Source of the DNA: Alterisphingorhabdus sp038748365
GTDB taxonomy: Bacteria > Pseudomonadota > Alphaproteobacteria > Sphingomonadales > Sphingomonadaceae
DNA length: 64,000 bases
Reading direction: 5' to 3'
NCBI GenBank assembly: GCA_038748365.1
Contig: JBCDIZ010000009.1
Location: forward strand, 71,246 to 135,245
Positions 42,323-50,950 of this stretch are shown here, piece after piece. The first letter of the stretch is position 1, and each line of letters starts with the position of its first letter. The notes beneath the pieces were generated by a model that did not search any database, was not told the DNA's origin, and saw nothing but the letters and a program-made list of their open reading frames with translations. The translations under genes and the position numbers were made by a program.

Positions 42323-43044
42323 GACAGCTTCCAGATGCGCGCCGGCATCTCGGTGTCGGTGAGGTACGAATCCGCGGTGCGCGCAGCGGCGGTGGTTTCC
42401 AGAAGGACGCGATCTCCCTCGCTAACGCCCGAGAGGCGCACATTCATTAAGCAGGGAATACCGTATTCGCGGGCAAGGATGCCGAGGTGCGAGCGCACTG
42501 TGCCGCCTGCGCATACCAGTCCGGCAAAACTTTCGAGGATCGGCGCGGTGAGTGTCCCGCCGCTATCGTCGATGATGGCGATACTGCCCTCGGGGACGCC
42601 CTCTTCCATCAGCGCAATAACCTGCGCGGCTGATCGTACATATCGCGCCACACCGGTCACGTCAGCGGTACCTTGCACCACATTGTCACCCACTCCGCAC
42701 AGCACCTTGCCGTCAGCATCCGCTGGCTCAGATGGGGCATCGGGATGATCAAAGCCGCCCTCCAATGCGGCCAGGCCCTGATAAGCATCGGGCCGCTCAA
42801 CCGCCGAGATGGTGGCGGAGAAGCTGTAACGGTGGCCGCTCGCCAAAATGGCGGCATCGATAGCGGCAAGGTCGTCCTTGGTTATGACATTATCGATAGG
42901 CCCGGCGACAAATGCGTCCCAGTCAAGCCCGCTCTCTGCGAACCGGCGCCGCGCCAGGTCGCGGACACTCAGATGGACCGCCGCAACCAGCGGCGAATCC
43001 GGTTCACCTCCCCATAGGCCATTGTCGGTGGGCAGCAGTGTCAT
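42319..43044 (-). CDS. Free-standing PEP-utilising phosphohistidine (swivel) domain protein
   Basis: 241 residues. The C-terminal part (about residues 110-225) matches the mobile phosphohistidine domain of PEP synthase and PPDK: GVGDNVVQGTADVTGVARYV, then CAGGTVRSHLGILAREYGIPCLMN with His186. The first 110 residues are unrecognised. With the PPDK-like protein at 37334, the operon has two separate phosphohistidine domains but no PEP barrel. It may relay phosphate from His400 of the short PPDK to the acceptor, or be a PpsA-like piece of a phenylphosphate-synthase-like complex. Overlaps both neighbours by four bases. Confidence 0.82.
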   Translation of the reverse strand: MTLLPTDNGLWGGEPDSPLVAAVHLSVRDLARRRFAESGLDWDAFVAGPIDNVITKDDLAAIDAAILASGHRYSFSATISAVERPDAYQGLAALEGGFDHPDAPSEPADADGKVLCGVGDNVVQGTADVTGVARYVRSAAQVIALMEEGVPEGSIAIIDDSGGTLTAPILESFAGLVCAGGTVRSHLGILAREYGIPCLMNVRLSGVSEGDRVLLETTAAARTADSYLTDTEMPARIWKLS

Positions 43045-44066
43045 GCCCGCGCCTCCTTTGCCCCCGGGTCGGTCATCACCAGCAGCGTGCCATTGTTATG
43101 CCCTTGGAAAAGGTCGCCAAAATGCTGTGGTAACTGGGCGAACCCCTCACGCAGGTCATTGCGATAGACTATCGCGCCACTTTCATATTGCGCTTTCAAA
43201 TCCGCCCTTGCGGTTTCCCATTCAGCGGCAAAATCACCGACGAGGAACCCCCGCATGGTTATGCCACCATAGATGAGCCGCATCATATTGGCCGGACCGC
43301 GCATAGCCGCGCCGTCATAGCCTGCTATCTGGCCGCACAGAACTATCCGGCCCATCCGGTTCATCGCATCCACAGCGGCATCGAGTGTGTCACCGCCAAC
43401 ATTGTCGAAGAACACATCGACTCCGTCAGGACAGGCGTCTGCAATGGCTTCAGGCAGTTGCTCGTTTTGATAGTCGATCGCGGCATCACAGCCGGCTGTC
43501 TCTGTCAGCCAGCGGCACTTGTCCGGCCCGCCGGCAATACCGACGACGCGGGCACCAATGGCGCGGCCCAGCTGGACCGCGACGCCGCCAACCGACCCCG
43601 CTGCGCCCGATACCAACAATGTCTCGCCAGCACGAAGCGCCCCAATCCGGTGAATTCCAAACCAGGCGGTAAGCGGGTTGATACCGAGCTGTCCCATCGC
43701 ATCCACAAGGCTGAGATGTGACGGCACCAGCTCGGTCTCGCCGCCGGGCAAGCGCATCCGGCTCTGCCAGCGTCCAAGGCAGGTAATATCAGCACCCACC
43801 GGGCGATCGGGGTCGTTCGAAGCAACAATGCGGCCACTGGCAGGCGCCAACATAGCCTCCCCCAGCGGCACGGAGGGATAAAGATTATTCCCCGGCGGAT
43901 CCATCCAATTGCGCATGGTCGGCGCGCACAGGAACAGGCGCAATTCCACTTCCACCTCGCCAGGAGCGAGCGGCTGCTCAAATGTCGGCTGCTCCTCTAA
44001 GGTAAAGATATCTGTGTGCAGGCGACCTTCTGGTCGGCGTGAGAGAATCCATTGCTGATCAGGCAT
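43041..44066 (-). CDS. NADP-dependent MDR oxidoreductase (leukotriene-B4-dehydrogenase/CurA type)
   Basis: A 341-residue zinc-free medium-chain reductase that usually reduces the C=C bond of enones. Seen: WILSRRPEGRLHTDIFTLEEQ, PLTAWFGIHRIGAL, the nucleotide loop VSGAAGSVGGVAVQLGRAIGA, GGPDKCRW and VFFDNVGGDTLDAAV, all typical of the YncB/CurA/PTGR group. The ATG at 44066 has GGAG six bases upstream. It is the first gene of the 14-gene operon and overlaps the second by four bases. It may reduce an unsaturated ketone or aldehyde before phosphorylation or carboxylation. Confidence 0.9.
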   Translation of the reverse strand: MPDQQWILSRRPEGRLHTDIFTLEEQPTFEQPLAPGEVEVELRLFLCAPTMRNWMDPPGNNLYPSVPLGEAMLAPASGRIVASNDPDRPVGADITCLGRWQSRMRLPGGETELVPSHLSLVDAMGQLGINPLTAWFGIHRIGALRAGETLLVSGAAGSVGGVAVQLGRAIGARVVGIAGGPDKCRWLTETAGCDAAIDYQNEQLPEAIADACPDGVDVFFDNVGGDTLDAAVDAMNRMGRIVLCGQIAGYDGAAMRGPANMMRLIYGGITMRGFLVGDFAAEWETARADLKAQYESGAIVYRNDLREGFAQLPQHFGDLFQGHNNGTLLVMTDPGAKEARA

Positions 44067-44169
44067 GGCCAGCTCCATTGTCTGATCGTAAACCCGAAAA
44101 ACGGCTTTGATGCGATGGCCCTACCATCCTCTTCTACTCTCCCGTTGATTATTATAGTCTGCTTCATTG

Positions 44170-44186
44170 GTGAAACGACAGTTCAC
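44170..44186. promoter_or_regulatory. IclR-type operator candidate (GTGAA-N7-TTCAC)
   Basis: A perfect GTGAA-ACGACAG-TTCAC dyad in the divergent promoter between the long operon (start 44066) and the aldo/keto reductase at 44338. The sequence AAACGACAGTTCACTT nearly repeats at 61556 (reverse strand). Related sites lie at 53899, 54022 and 57604. The family assignment is inferred from the IclR gene at 46445. Confidence 0.6.
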
Positions 44187-44287
44187 TTATATTAAGCACG
44201 AGCTTCTAAAACTGGCAAGCCGCATTGAGCCGACAGCGAAAAAAAATGTAATCGGCGTATTTCCACTCTTGCACATCAATCACACTC

Positions 44288-44304
44288 GTGAAATGATGAT
44301 TTAT
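44288..44304. promoter_or_regulatory. Degenerate GTGAA-N7 operator candidate
   Basis: GTGAA-ATGATGA-TTTAT, a half-conserved copy of the motif at 44170, about 34 bases upstream of the aldo/keto reductase start. Only the left arm is intact, so this may be chance or a weaker second site. Confidence 0.35.
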
Positions 44305-44337
44305 AAATAAAACACCGGAGAAGCATGGGGAGATGGC

Positions 44338-45327
44338 ATGGATTATCGCACACTCGGAAACACCGGCTTATCAGTAAGCGCTCTGTCGCTTGGTGGTCTC
44401 TTTGTATCCGCGGCGGGAGGTCCATTTGAGCGTGCTCGCGATGCTGTGCATCACGCGCTGGTGCGTGGGGTCAATTACATCGACACTGCTCCGATGTATC
44501 TCGACAGCGAGGAGGTTCTGGGTCGTATTCTTGCCGATACATCCGAGCCCGTCATCCTCTCGACAAAGCTTGGTGCGCGGCCTCAGCCATTTGATCCGCG
44601 CGATGCCGATGCGCTGCTCGAATCATTCGAGACAAGCTGCAAGCTTTTGGGGCGAAGCAAAATCGACATACTGATGATCCACGAACCCGACCGCCCGCGC
44701 CAGTTTGACTGGTGGGAAGCCATGGACGACGCGCTTGGTCCGGTGATGGAGGTTATCGACCGGTTGAAGGGCGAAGGCCGCATCCGCTTTGCGGGCCTGG
44801 GTGGAACAACGGCCTATGACATGGCGCGGCTGATACGCACGGGGCGGTTCGACGTCGTTCTGACGGCCTTCAACACCAGCCTGCTCTGGCGGGAAGCCTG
44901 GCACGAGATCCTTCCGGCCGCTGCTGAACATGGTGTGGGCGTCGTCGCAGGATCGCCGCTGCAGCAGGGTGCGCTGGCGCGTATATGGCGTGATGAGGTG
45001 GAAACCGCAAAATGGTTGTCCCGCCCGCGCCGCGAGCAGTTCCGCAAGCTGTATGCTCTCGTCGATGAGCTAGATATCCCCCTCGCCGAGTTGTCGCTGC
45101 GCTTTTTATTGGCGGAACCTCGTATTGCGACCATCCTGATGGGTGCCCGCAGTGTCGAAGAGGTGGATGCCAATGTCGATGCTATAGCCAAGGGGCCGCT
45201 GCCATCTGACCTGATGGATAAACTCGACGAAATTGCCGCGATGGTGCCGTTTCGACCCCATGACGAGCCTTTCGCCCTGCCCTTTGGTCGCCCCTATGCC
45301 GGCACCCCCGCAGCCGGACCTGTCTAG
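44338..45327 (+). CDS. Aldo/keto reductase
   Basis: A 329-residue AKR. The catalytic tetrad is visible: Asp in NYIDTAPMY, Tyr in the same segment, Lys in ILSTKLGAR, and His in ILMIHEPDR. Short C-terminal part, typical of the AKR group that includes D-threo-aldose 1-dehydrogenase and L-fucose dehydrogenase. It may be a second sugar dehydrogenase, or act on the aglycone; the AKR at 53915 is the better fucose dehydrogenase candidate because of its operon. First gene of a plus-strand unit with an alcohol dehydrogenase, the IclR regulator and the MFS importer. Confidence 0.87.
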   Translation: MDYRTLGNTGLSVSALSLGGLFVSAAGGPFERARDAVHHALVRGVNYIDTAPMYLDSEEVLGRILADTSEPVILSTKLGARPQPFDPRDADALLESFETSCKLLGRSKIDILMIHEPDRPRQFDWWEAMDDALGPVMEVIDRLKGEGRIRFAGLGGTTAYDMARLIRTGRFDVVLTAFNTSLLWREAWHEILPAAAEHGVGVVAGSPLQQGALARIWRDEVETAKWLSRPRREQFRKLYALVDELDIPLAELSLRFLLAEPRIATILMGARSVEEVDANVDAIAKGPLPSDLMDKLDEIAAMVPFRPHDEPFALPFGRPYAGTPAAGPV

Positions 45328-45353
45328 GCCCTGACCCTAAAAGGAGAGATATG

Positions 45354-46388
45354 ATGCGCGCTGCTGTTGTCGAAAATCCTGGCCAGCTTGTCATTCGTAA
45401 CCTGAGCGATCCTGTTCCCGGCCCTTATCAGGTGCTGACTAAACAATTGTTCGGCGGAATCTGCGCCGCCACGGATAATCATCTTGTGCAGGGCAAATTG
45501 CCGATCCCGGGCATCAGCTATCCATTGATCCTGGGGCATGAAGCCATTGGCGAGGTGATCTCGGTGGGGAGCAAGGTGCGCAATCTGAAACCCGGCGACC
45601 TTGTCACCCGAACGGGCGCGCCGGCCACCGATGACTGTGCTGCCAATTGGGGCGGCTTTGCAGAATTGGGACTAGCGCATGATTTTGCAGCGATGCGCGA
45701 TGACGGCTTGCCCGAAGAAGAGTGGCAGCTGCACACAATCAATCGTGTCTTGCCGGCTGGCACCGACCCTGCAGCCGCCACCATGATGATCACCTGGCGC
45801 GAAACGCTTAGCTATCTAACCCGTCTTGGCTCCGTCAATGGCAAGCGGGTACTGATTATCGGTTCCGGCGGCAACGGATTTTCCTTCCTTGCTCTGGCTA
45901 AGGCGCTCGGCGCGTCGGCGGTGGCCATGATTGGCAACCCACGATGGTCCAGCCACGCCGCCGAAACCGGTGCAGACGCCTTTGCCGATTATCGAGACGC
46001 AGATGCTATCACCGCTCTCAAAAGCGTCGGGGGAACCGACGGGTTTGATCTCTTGTTGGATTCGGTTGGCCATACCGGCGGAATTGAAGATGCCCTGCCG
46101 CTTATGGCACCGGGGGCAGCCATCGGGCTGTATGGCTTAGAAGCAATTGGTGAGCGGATGACCGTATTGGAGGCTATTAAGGCCAAGGGGTATCGTGTAC
46201 ATGGCCCCGGTGAATATGCCGAAGGCGAAGCGCATGATCAGGCGGTTGAATTGATGCAGTCCGGCGCACTGGATGCCCGGGTTTGGTTCGATCCGGCCAA
46301 TCCCTTTTCGTTAGACAATATCAACGACAGTCTTGCTGCTGTTGCCAACCGGGAGAGCTTGAAGGCGGTGGTCCGTATATCGGACTGA
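45354..46388 (+). CDS. Zinc-type MDR alcohol/polyol dehydrogenase
   Basis: A medium-chain dehydrogenase of 344 residues. Seen: GGICAATDNH near residue 40 with the catalytic-zinc Cys, LGHEAIGEVISVG, the Rossmann loop VLIIGSGGNGFSFLALAKALGAS, and FDLLLDSVGHTGG. The structural-zinc Cys cluster is missing, as in several sugar dehydrogenases. ATG 45354 has GGAG seven bases upstream; ATG 45351 is directly adjacent. It could oxidise a sugar or alcohol; its exact role in the fucose cluster is unknown. The stop codon is part of the palindrome at 46386. Confidence 0.85.
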   Translation: MRAAVVENPGQLVIRNLSDPVPGPYQVLTKQLFGGICAATDNHLVQGKLPIPGISYPLILGHEAIGEVISVGSKVRNLKPGDLVTRTGAPATDDCAANWGGFAELGLAHDFAAMRDDGLPEEEWQLHTINRVLPAGTDPAAATMMITWRETLSYLTRLGSVNGKRVLIIGSGGNGFSFLALAKALGASAVAMIGNPRWSSHAAETGADAFADYRDADAITALKSVGGTDGFDLLLDSVGHTGGIEDALPLMAPGAAIGLYGLEAIGERMTVLEAIKAKGYRVHGPGEYAEGEAHDQAVELMQSGALDARVWFDPANPFSLDNINDSLAAVANRESLKAVVRISD

Positions 46389-46402
46389 AACCTTGTGTTT
46401 CA
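46386..46402. promoter_or_regulatory. Palindrome TGAAAC-N5-GTTTCA upstream of the IclR gene
   Basis: Perfect six-base arms around CTTGT, overlapping the stop of the dehydrogenase and 43 bases upstream of the regulator start. It resembles the operators of KdgR, an IclR-family repressor (TGAAA...TTTCA). There is no T-run, so a terminator is unlikely. It may serve autoregulation. The spacing differs from the GTGAA-N7-TTCAC sites. Confidence 0.4.
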
Positions 46403-46444
46403 TGGCAGCGATGCCATAGATGACCTCGTAATGAGGTGTCAGGC

Positions 46445-47227
46445 ATGAATGAACGGACAAAAAAATACTCCGCCCCAGCTCTGGACAAGGGGCTCGATAT
46501 TCTTGAGCTGCTTGCTGAGAGCAGCGAGCCACTAACGATGGGAAAGGTCGCAGAGCTCCTGAATCGTTCCAAGGGCGAGATTTTCCGCATGCTGGTCGCC
46601 CTGGAACAGCGGCGCTATATTCTGCGCGACGAGGCGACAGATGGTTTTCTGATCGGAAACCGATTGTTTGAAATGGCGATGAAGACGACGCCGACCCGTG
46701 ATCTTGTTGCTACCGCCATGCCGCATATCTCTACTGTAGCGCACGTCCTCGATCAGTCATGCCACCTCACCGTACTCTCGGATACCCAGATCGTTGTGAT
46801 CGCGCGGGTCGAAGCGCCCGGCGAACTCGGCTTTGCCGTACGACTGGGCTATCGCCGCAGGGTCGACCATTCGACATCGGGCCGAGTGCTGGCCGCTTTT
46901 GCCAGCCCGGCCGATCGGCAGCGGCTGATTGCAGAGATGCATGAGCGCTATCCCGATTTCGACCGTGCCGCCTTTGAGGCCCAAATCGAGCACGTTATCA
47001 AGCAGGGATATGAGAAGGGACCCAGCCGCACGGTCCAGGGCGTCACGGATCTGGGAGCACCCATTATCGGCGAGACCGGCTGGGTGATCGGCACATTGAC
47101 CGTGCCCTTCATATTGCGGGACGGCAAACATGCAGGGCTCGATGAAGCAGCGGACATGGTTGTTCGCGAGGCGGCGGCCATATCTGCAGAACTTGCAATT
47201 GGTATGCCCAAAGCCGCGACGACCTGA
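46445..47227 (+). CDS. IclR-family transcription regulator
   Basis: A 260-residue regulator with an N-terminal winged helix (ALDKGLDILELLAESSEPL, VAELLNRSKGEIFRMLVALEQ, about residues 12-75) and a C-terminal effector domain (VRLGYRRRVDHSTSGRVLAAF; APIIGETGWVIGTLTVPF). ATG 46445 has GAGG at good spacing; GTG 46436 is also in frame. It lies between the dehydrogenase and the importer in the middle of the fucose cluster and is the only regulator in 28-63 kb. It is the likely reader of the GTGAA-N7-TTCAC sites; the inducer is perhaps a keto-deoxy sugar acid, as for KdgR. Confidence 0.9.
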   Translation: MNERTKKYSAPALDKGLDILELLAESSEPLTMGKVAELLNRSKGEIFRMLVALEQRRYILRDEATDGFLIGNRLFEMAMKTTPTRDLVATAMPHISTVAHVLDQSCHLTVLSDTQIVVIARVEAPGELGFAVRLGYRRRVDHSTSGRVLAAFASPADRQRLIAEMHERYPDFDRAAFEAQIEHVIKQGYEKGPSRTVQGVTDLGAPIIGETGWVIGTLTVPFILRDGKHAGLDEAADMVVREAAAISAELAIGMPKAATT

Positions 47228-47364
47228 ATCGGACTGCACCATCCAGTGCATATAAGAAGTTGCATTTTATCTCTGCAACGGTAATCATCCTGAGAAAAAC
47301 AGACGCACAGTTTGCGGTCGGTCCCTGGCCGATATTCGTCTGACAGGATGGGAGTTGCAGCAGG

Positions 47365-48771
47365 ATGACGGCGGCATATCGACAACAACAGGTTTGGGCC
47401 TCCGCGGCTGAGGCACCCAAGGGTTTTCGCTTCTTCCTCTTCGCCTCGCCCCAGCTTGCCCTGGCCACCCTCGGCCTGCCTATCGTCATCTACCTGCCAG
47501 CCTATTATGCCGGTCCGCTCGGACTAGGCCTCGCGGCCACCGGCTTTATCTTCATGATCACACGCTTCTGGGACGTGTTTACCGATGGCTTCCTTGGCTG
47601 GGCTGTAGACCGTTTCCCGACACGCTGGGGCCGACGCAAGATCTGGATGCTGGTCTCTACCCCGCTGATGGTGGCTGGCACCATCGCCATCTGTTTCCCG
47701 CCTGAAGGAGCCGGCAATCTTTACCTGATGTTCTGGCTCATATTCATCTATATCTGGTGGACGCTGATCCACCTGTGCCACATTGCCTGGGCTGCCGAAC
47801 TATCCGACCGCTATGATGAGCGCTCAAGCATCCAGAGCCGTATTCTCGCAGTCTATTTTTCCGGTCTGCTGCTGGTGTTGACCGCACCGATAGCCGTGGG
47901 CGCTATAATGGGTGAAACCGACCTTGAGACCAAGGTGCGGGCTATGGGCATCTACGCTGCGGTGCTGCTGCCGATCACCGTTCTCGTCTCTGTTTTCATG
48001 GCGCGAGAGAAGCCAGCACCGCCCCGCGCATCGACCGAAAAACCATTGGGCTTTGTTGAAGGATTGTCGCTGGCGGCGCGCAACCCCGCATTGTTGCGTT
48101 TGCTGGGCGTTGACATGCTGGCGGGCCTTGCAGGCGGCACGGCCAGTGGCCTGTTCGTTTTTGTCACCGGCGAGCTGTTCCAGCTAGAGGGCGCGCTGAC
48201 GATTGGCGGCGTTGCGGTCGATCCGGGCGCGCTGCTGATCTTCACCTATGCCGGAGCCTTCTTTGGCATCCCATTGTGGCTGAAGCTGTCCTATCGCATT
48301 GGCAAGCACCGCGCGGTGTCCGCCTCAGCCATCCTGACGATCCTGGCCTTCCTCTATTCACTGATCATGCCGAAGGGCGACTTTCTCGCGGCCTCTGTTT
48401 TCTACCTGGTGAATGGCATTGCCTTTGGCGCGGCCCCTTTTCTCGACCGGGCCATGCTCGCCGATGTCGTCGATCTCGATCAGACCCAGAGCGGCGAGCA
48501 GCGCACCGGTTTCTTCTTTGCCTTAATGTCGATGACCAACAAAATCGGTTACGCCTTGCCGATCGGGATAATTTTTCCGCTGCTCGCCCTGATCGGCTTT
48601 GACCCCAATGGCAATAACGATCCGCAGGCTATTGCCTGGCTTGGCGCCATTTTTGTCGGCATTCCCGTTCTTTTGAAACTGCTCATTATCGCGCTGACGT
48701 GGAACTTCCCGATCACCCGCGAAATGCAGGAAGACTTGCGTACCCAGCTCACAAGCCAGGAGGCGAGCTAG
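47365..48771 (+). CDS. MFS sugar:cation symporter (GPH/MelB-like)
   Basis: A 468-residue transporter with about 12 transmembrane helices. Seen: FMITRFWDVFTDGFLGWAVD followed by TRWGRRKIWMLVSTPLM, the loop 2-3 signature of the glycoside-pentoside-hexuronide symporters, and a mid-chain EKPLGFVEGLSLAAR loop. GGGAG precedes the ATG. In this cluster the probable cargo is L-fucose or a fucoside; because both fucosidases lack leaders, import of an intact fucoside is the more consistent reading. Converges on the flavin reductase gene. Confidence 0.88.
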   Translation: MTAAYRQQQVWASAAEAPKGFRFFLFASPQLALATLGLPIVIYLPAYYAGPLGLGLAATGFIFMITRFWDVFTDGFLGWAVDRFPTRWGRRKIWMLVSTPLMVAGTIAICFPPEGAGNLYLMFWLIFIYIWWTLIHLCHIAWAAELSDRYDERSSIQSRILAVYFSGLLLVLTAPIAVGAIMGETDLETKVRAMGIYAAVLLPITVLVSVFMAREKPAPPRASTEKPLGFVEGLSLAARNPALLRLLGVDMLAGLAGGTASGLFVFVTGELFQLEGALTIGGVAVDPGALLIFTYAGAFFGIPLWLKLSYRIGKHRAVSASAILTILAFLYSLIMPKGDFLAASVFYLVNGIAFGAAPFLDRAMLADVVDLDQTQSGEQRTGFFFALMSMTNKIGYALPIGIIFPLLALIGFDPNGNNDPQAIAWLGAIFVGIPVLLKLLIIALTWNFPITREMQEDLRTQLTSQEAS

Positions 48772-48783
48772 GCCGTATAGACG

Positions 48784-50847
48784 TTACAGGGCCAGAGCCA
48801 GTTCTGTCGCTTCGGCAATCGCGCGTTTGGCATCCAGTTCGACCGCTTCATGTGCACCACCGACAAGTCGAGCCGAGACACCGCGTGCTTGCAGTTCATC
48901 ATAGAGTGTCCGCTCTGGCTCCTGTCCGGCGCAGATGATCACAGTATCGACGTCGAATAGCCTTGGTTCATCGCCGACCAGCGTATGCAGGCCTTCATCG
49001 TCGATCCTGAGATAGGTCACCCCGCCCAGCATCTGCACACCACGCTGAGCGAGCGACAAGCGGTGCGTCCAGCCGGTCGTGCGACCAAGCGATCTGCCAG
49101 GCTTGCTGTCGCGGCGCTGCAATATGAAAACTTCGCGATCTGCCTGATTGATGTGCTTCTCGACACCGGCGACACCGCCGCGCGGATGGTTGGCAAAATC
49201 GACGCCCCATTCGCGGCAGAATGTGGGAATATCCATCGCTGCCGATGGCCCGGCATGGGTTATAAGTGTGGCGACATCAAAACCGATGCCACCGGCCCCC
49301 ATGATCGCGACGCGTCGACCGATCGGCTTATGGCCGAGTATGGCGTCGATATAGCCCACGGCCTTGGGATGATCGATCCCGGCGAGATCGGGGACGCGCG
49401 GGCGAATGCCGGTGGCAATGATGACTTCGTCATAGCCGCCAGCCGCGAGCATTTCAGCATCGGCGCGGGTGTTCAGTTTCAAGCTGATGTCGAGCTTGTC
49501 GATCATCCGGGCGAAATAGCGCAGCGTCTCGTGAAACTCCTCCTTGCCCGGCACCCGTTTGGCGAGGTTGAACTGACCGCCAATTTCGCTGGCGGCATCA
49601 TAGATGGTGACCTGATGACCACGCTCCGCCGCCTCTACCGCGAATGCTAACCCGGCTGGCCCGGCACCCACCACGGCAAGGTTGCGCGCCACCTTTGCTG
49701 GTTTTGCCTCCAGCAAGGTCTCATGACAGGCTCTGGGATTGACGAGGCACGAAGTGAGTTTGCCGCTAAAGGTGTGATCGAGACAGGCCTGATTGCAGGC
49801 GATGCAGGTGTTGATCTCGTCTTCACGGCCTTCAAACGCCTTGTTCACCAGATCGGCATCGGCCAGCATGGGCCGCGCCATCGAGACGAGATCGGAATGC
49901 CCGGCGGCAAGCACCTGTTCGGCGACTTCGGGCATGTTGATGCGGTTCGATGTGATCATCGGCACCGAAACATGTTTGCGAATGCGCCCTGTCACCTCGG
50001 CAAAGGCAGCGCGCGGCACCATGGTGGCGATGGTCGGCACCTGCGCTTCGTGCCAGGTGAAGTGGGTGCTGATGATGTTCGCTCCGGCAGCCTCAATCGC
50101 CTGGGCAAGCTGGATAACCTCGTCACCCGACATGCCTTCTTCCAACATGTCCATTGCCGGTATGCGGAAGATGAGGATGAAATCATCGCCCACCGCGGCA
50201 CGCGTCCGTCGAACCGTCTCAACCGGGAAGCGCATCCGGTTCTCGAAACTGCCGCCCCATTCATCATCGCGTTGATTGGTCTTTTCGACAAGAAAGGTGG
50301 AGAGAAGATAGCCGGCTGAACCGATGATCTCGACGCCATCATAACCCGCCGCCTTCGCCTGCACCGCGCAGTTGGTGAAATCGGCCAGCTGCTTCTCGAT
50401 TCCCTCACCGTCCAGTTCATTGGGGATGAAGCGACCGATGCGCGATCGTATGGCCGATGGGGCCACGCAGTCAGGCGTATTGGCCAGCGCTCCGGCATGA
50501 AGGATTTGCATGATGATCTTCACGTCCGGGTCGGTAGCGTGGACTGCCTCGGTCACGATGCTGTGGCGCGCTGCCTCTTCCGGGGTGGAGAGCTTGGCAC
50601 CGCCGCCGCCTTCAACATTCGGCGCGATACCGCCGGTGATGATCATGCCCACCCCGCCGCGTGCACGGGCCGAGAAAAACGCAGCCATACGCTCAAATCC
50701 GCCTTCGATATCCTCCAGGCCGGTGTGCATCGATCCCATAAGGATGCGATTCTTCAAACGGGTGAACCCCAGGTCAAGCGGCGAGAAAGTGCGCGGATAA
50801 CGCGGGTGCGCATCCGAAATTTCACAGTCACTAGCGGTGGCAGCCAT
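48784..50847 (-). CDS. FadH-like flavin/FeS reductase (NADH:flavin oxidoreductase plus FAD/NAD domain)
   Basis: 687 residues with the build of 2,4-dienoyl-CoA reductase: an N-terminal Old-Yellow-type TIM barrel (FSPLDLGFTRLKNRILMGSM, GYDGVEIIGSAGYLLSTFL), a 4Fe-4S Cys cluster (CIACNQACLDHTFSGKLTSC then RACHE), and a C-terminal FAD/NAD part (LAVVGAGPAGLAFAVEAAERG, VAIMGAGGIGFDVATLI). ATG 50847 follows GGAGAGTAAC; the frame continues open to 51195 but those residues are low-complexity and not homologous. It is the last gene of the fucose operon, where no unsaturated CoA ester is expected, so it may serve the aglycone. Confidence 0.88.
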   Translation of the reverse strand: MAATASDCEISDAHPRYPRTFSPLDLGFTRLKNRILMGSMHTGLEDIEGGFERMAAFFSARARGGVGMIITGGIAPNVEGGGGAKLSTPEEAARHSIVTEAVHATDPDVKIIMQILHAGALANTPDCVAPSAIRSRIGRFIPNELDGEGIEKQLADFTNCAVQAKAAGYDGVEIIGSAGYLLSTFLVEKTNQRDDEWGGSFENRMRFPVETVRRTRAAVGDDFILIFRIPAMDMLEEGMSGDEVIQLAQAIEAAGANIISTHFTWHEAQVPTIATMVPRAAFAEVTGRIRKHVSVPMITSNRINMPEVAEQVLAAGHSDLVSMARPMLADADLVNKAFEGREDEINTCIACNQACLDHTFSGKLTSCLVNPRACHETLLEAKPAKVARNLAVVGAGPAGLAFAVEAAERGHQVTIYDAASEIGGQFNLAKRVPGKEEFHETLRYFARMIDKLDISLKLNTRADAEMLAAGGYDEVIIATGIRPRVPDLAGIDHPKAVGYIDAILGHKPIGRRVAIMGAGGIGFDVATLITHAGPSAAMDIPTFCREWGVDFANHPRGGVAGVEKHINQADREVFILQRRDSKPGRSLGRTTGWTHRLSLAQRGVQMLGGVTYLRIDDEGLHTLVGDEPRLFDVDTVIICAGQEPERTLYDELQARGVSARLVGGAHEAVELDAKRAIAEATELALAL

Positions 50848-50950
50848 TGTTACTCTCCTCTCCTGAGAGGGCCTTGTACTATGTCCGGTGCCTATTCTTG
50901 GCCCGACGGGGCGGGCAGGCCAAAGGCGTACCGGACAGCATAAACTCGGG

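Noticed and set aside
39378..44066. A polyketide or other biosynthetic cluster
   Set aside because: No ketosynthase, carrier protein or tailoring set is present; the ligase, thiolase and dehydrogenase set reads better as catabolic.
50860..50940. Possible hairpin between the SDR and flavin reductase genes as terminator
   Set aside because: The GC-rich repeats do not form a clean stem and there is no T-run.
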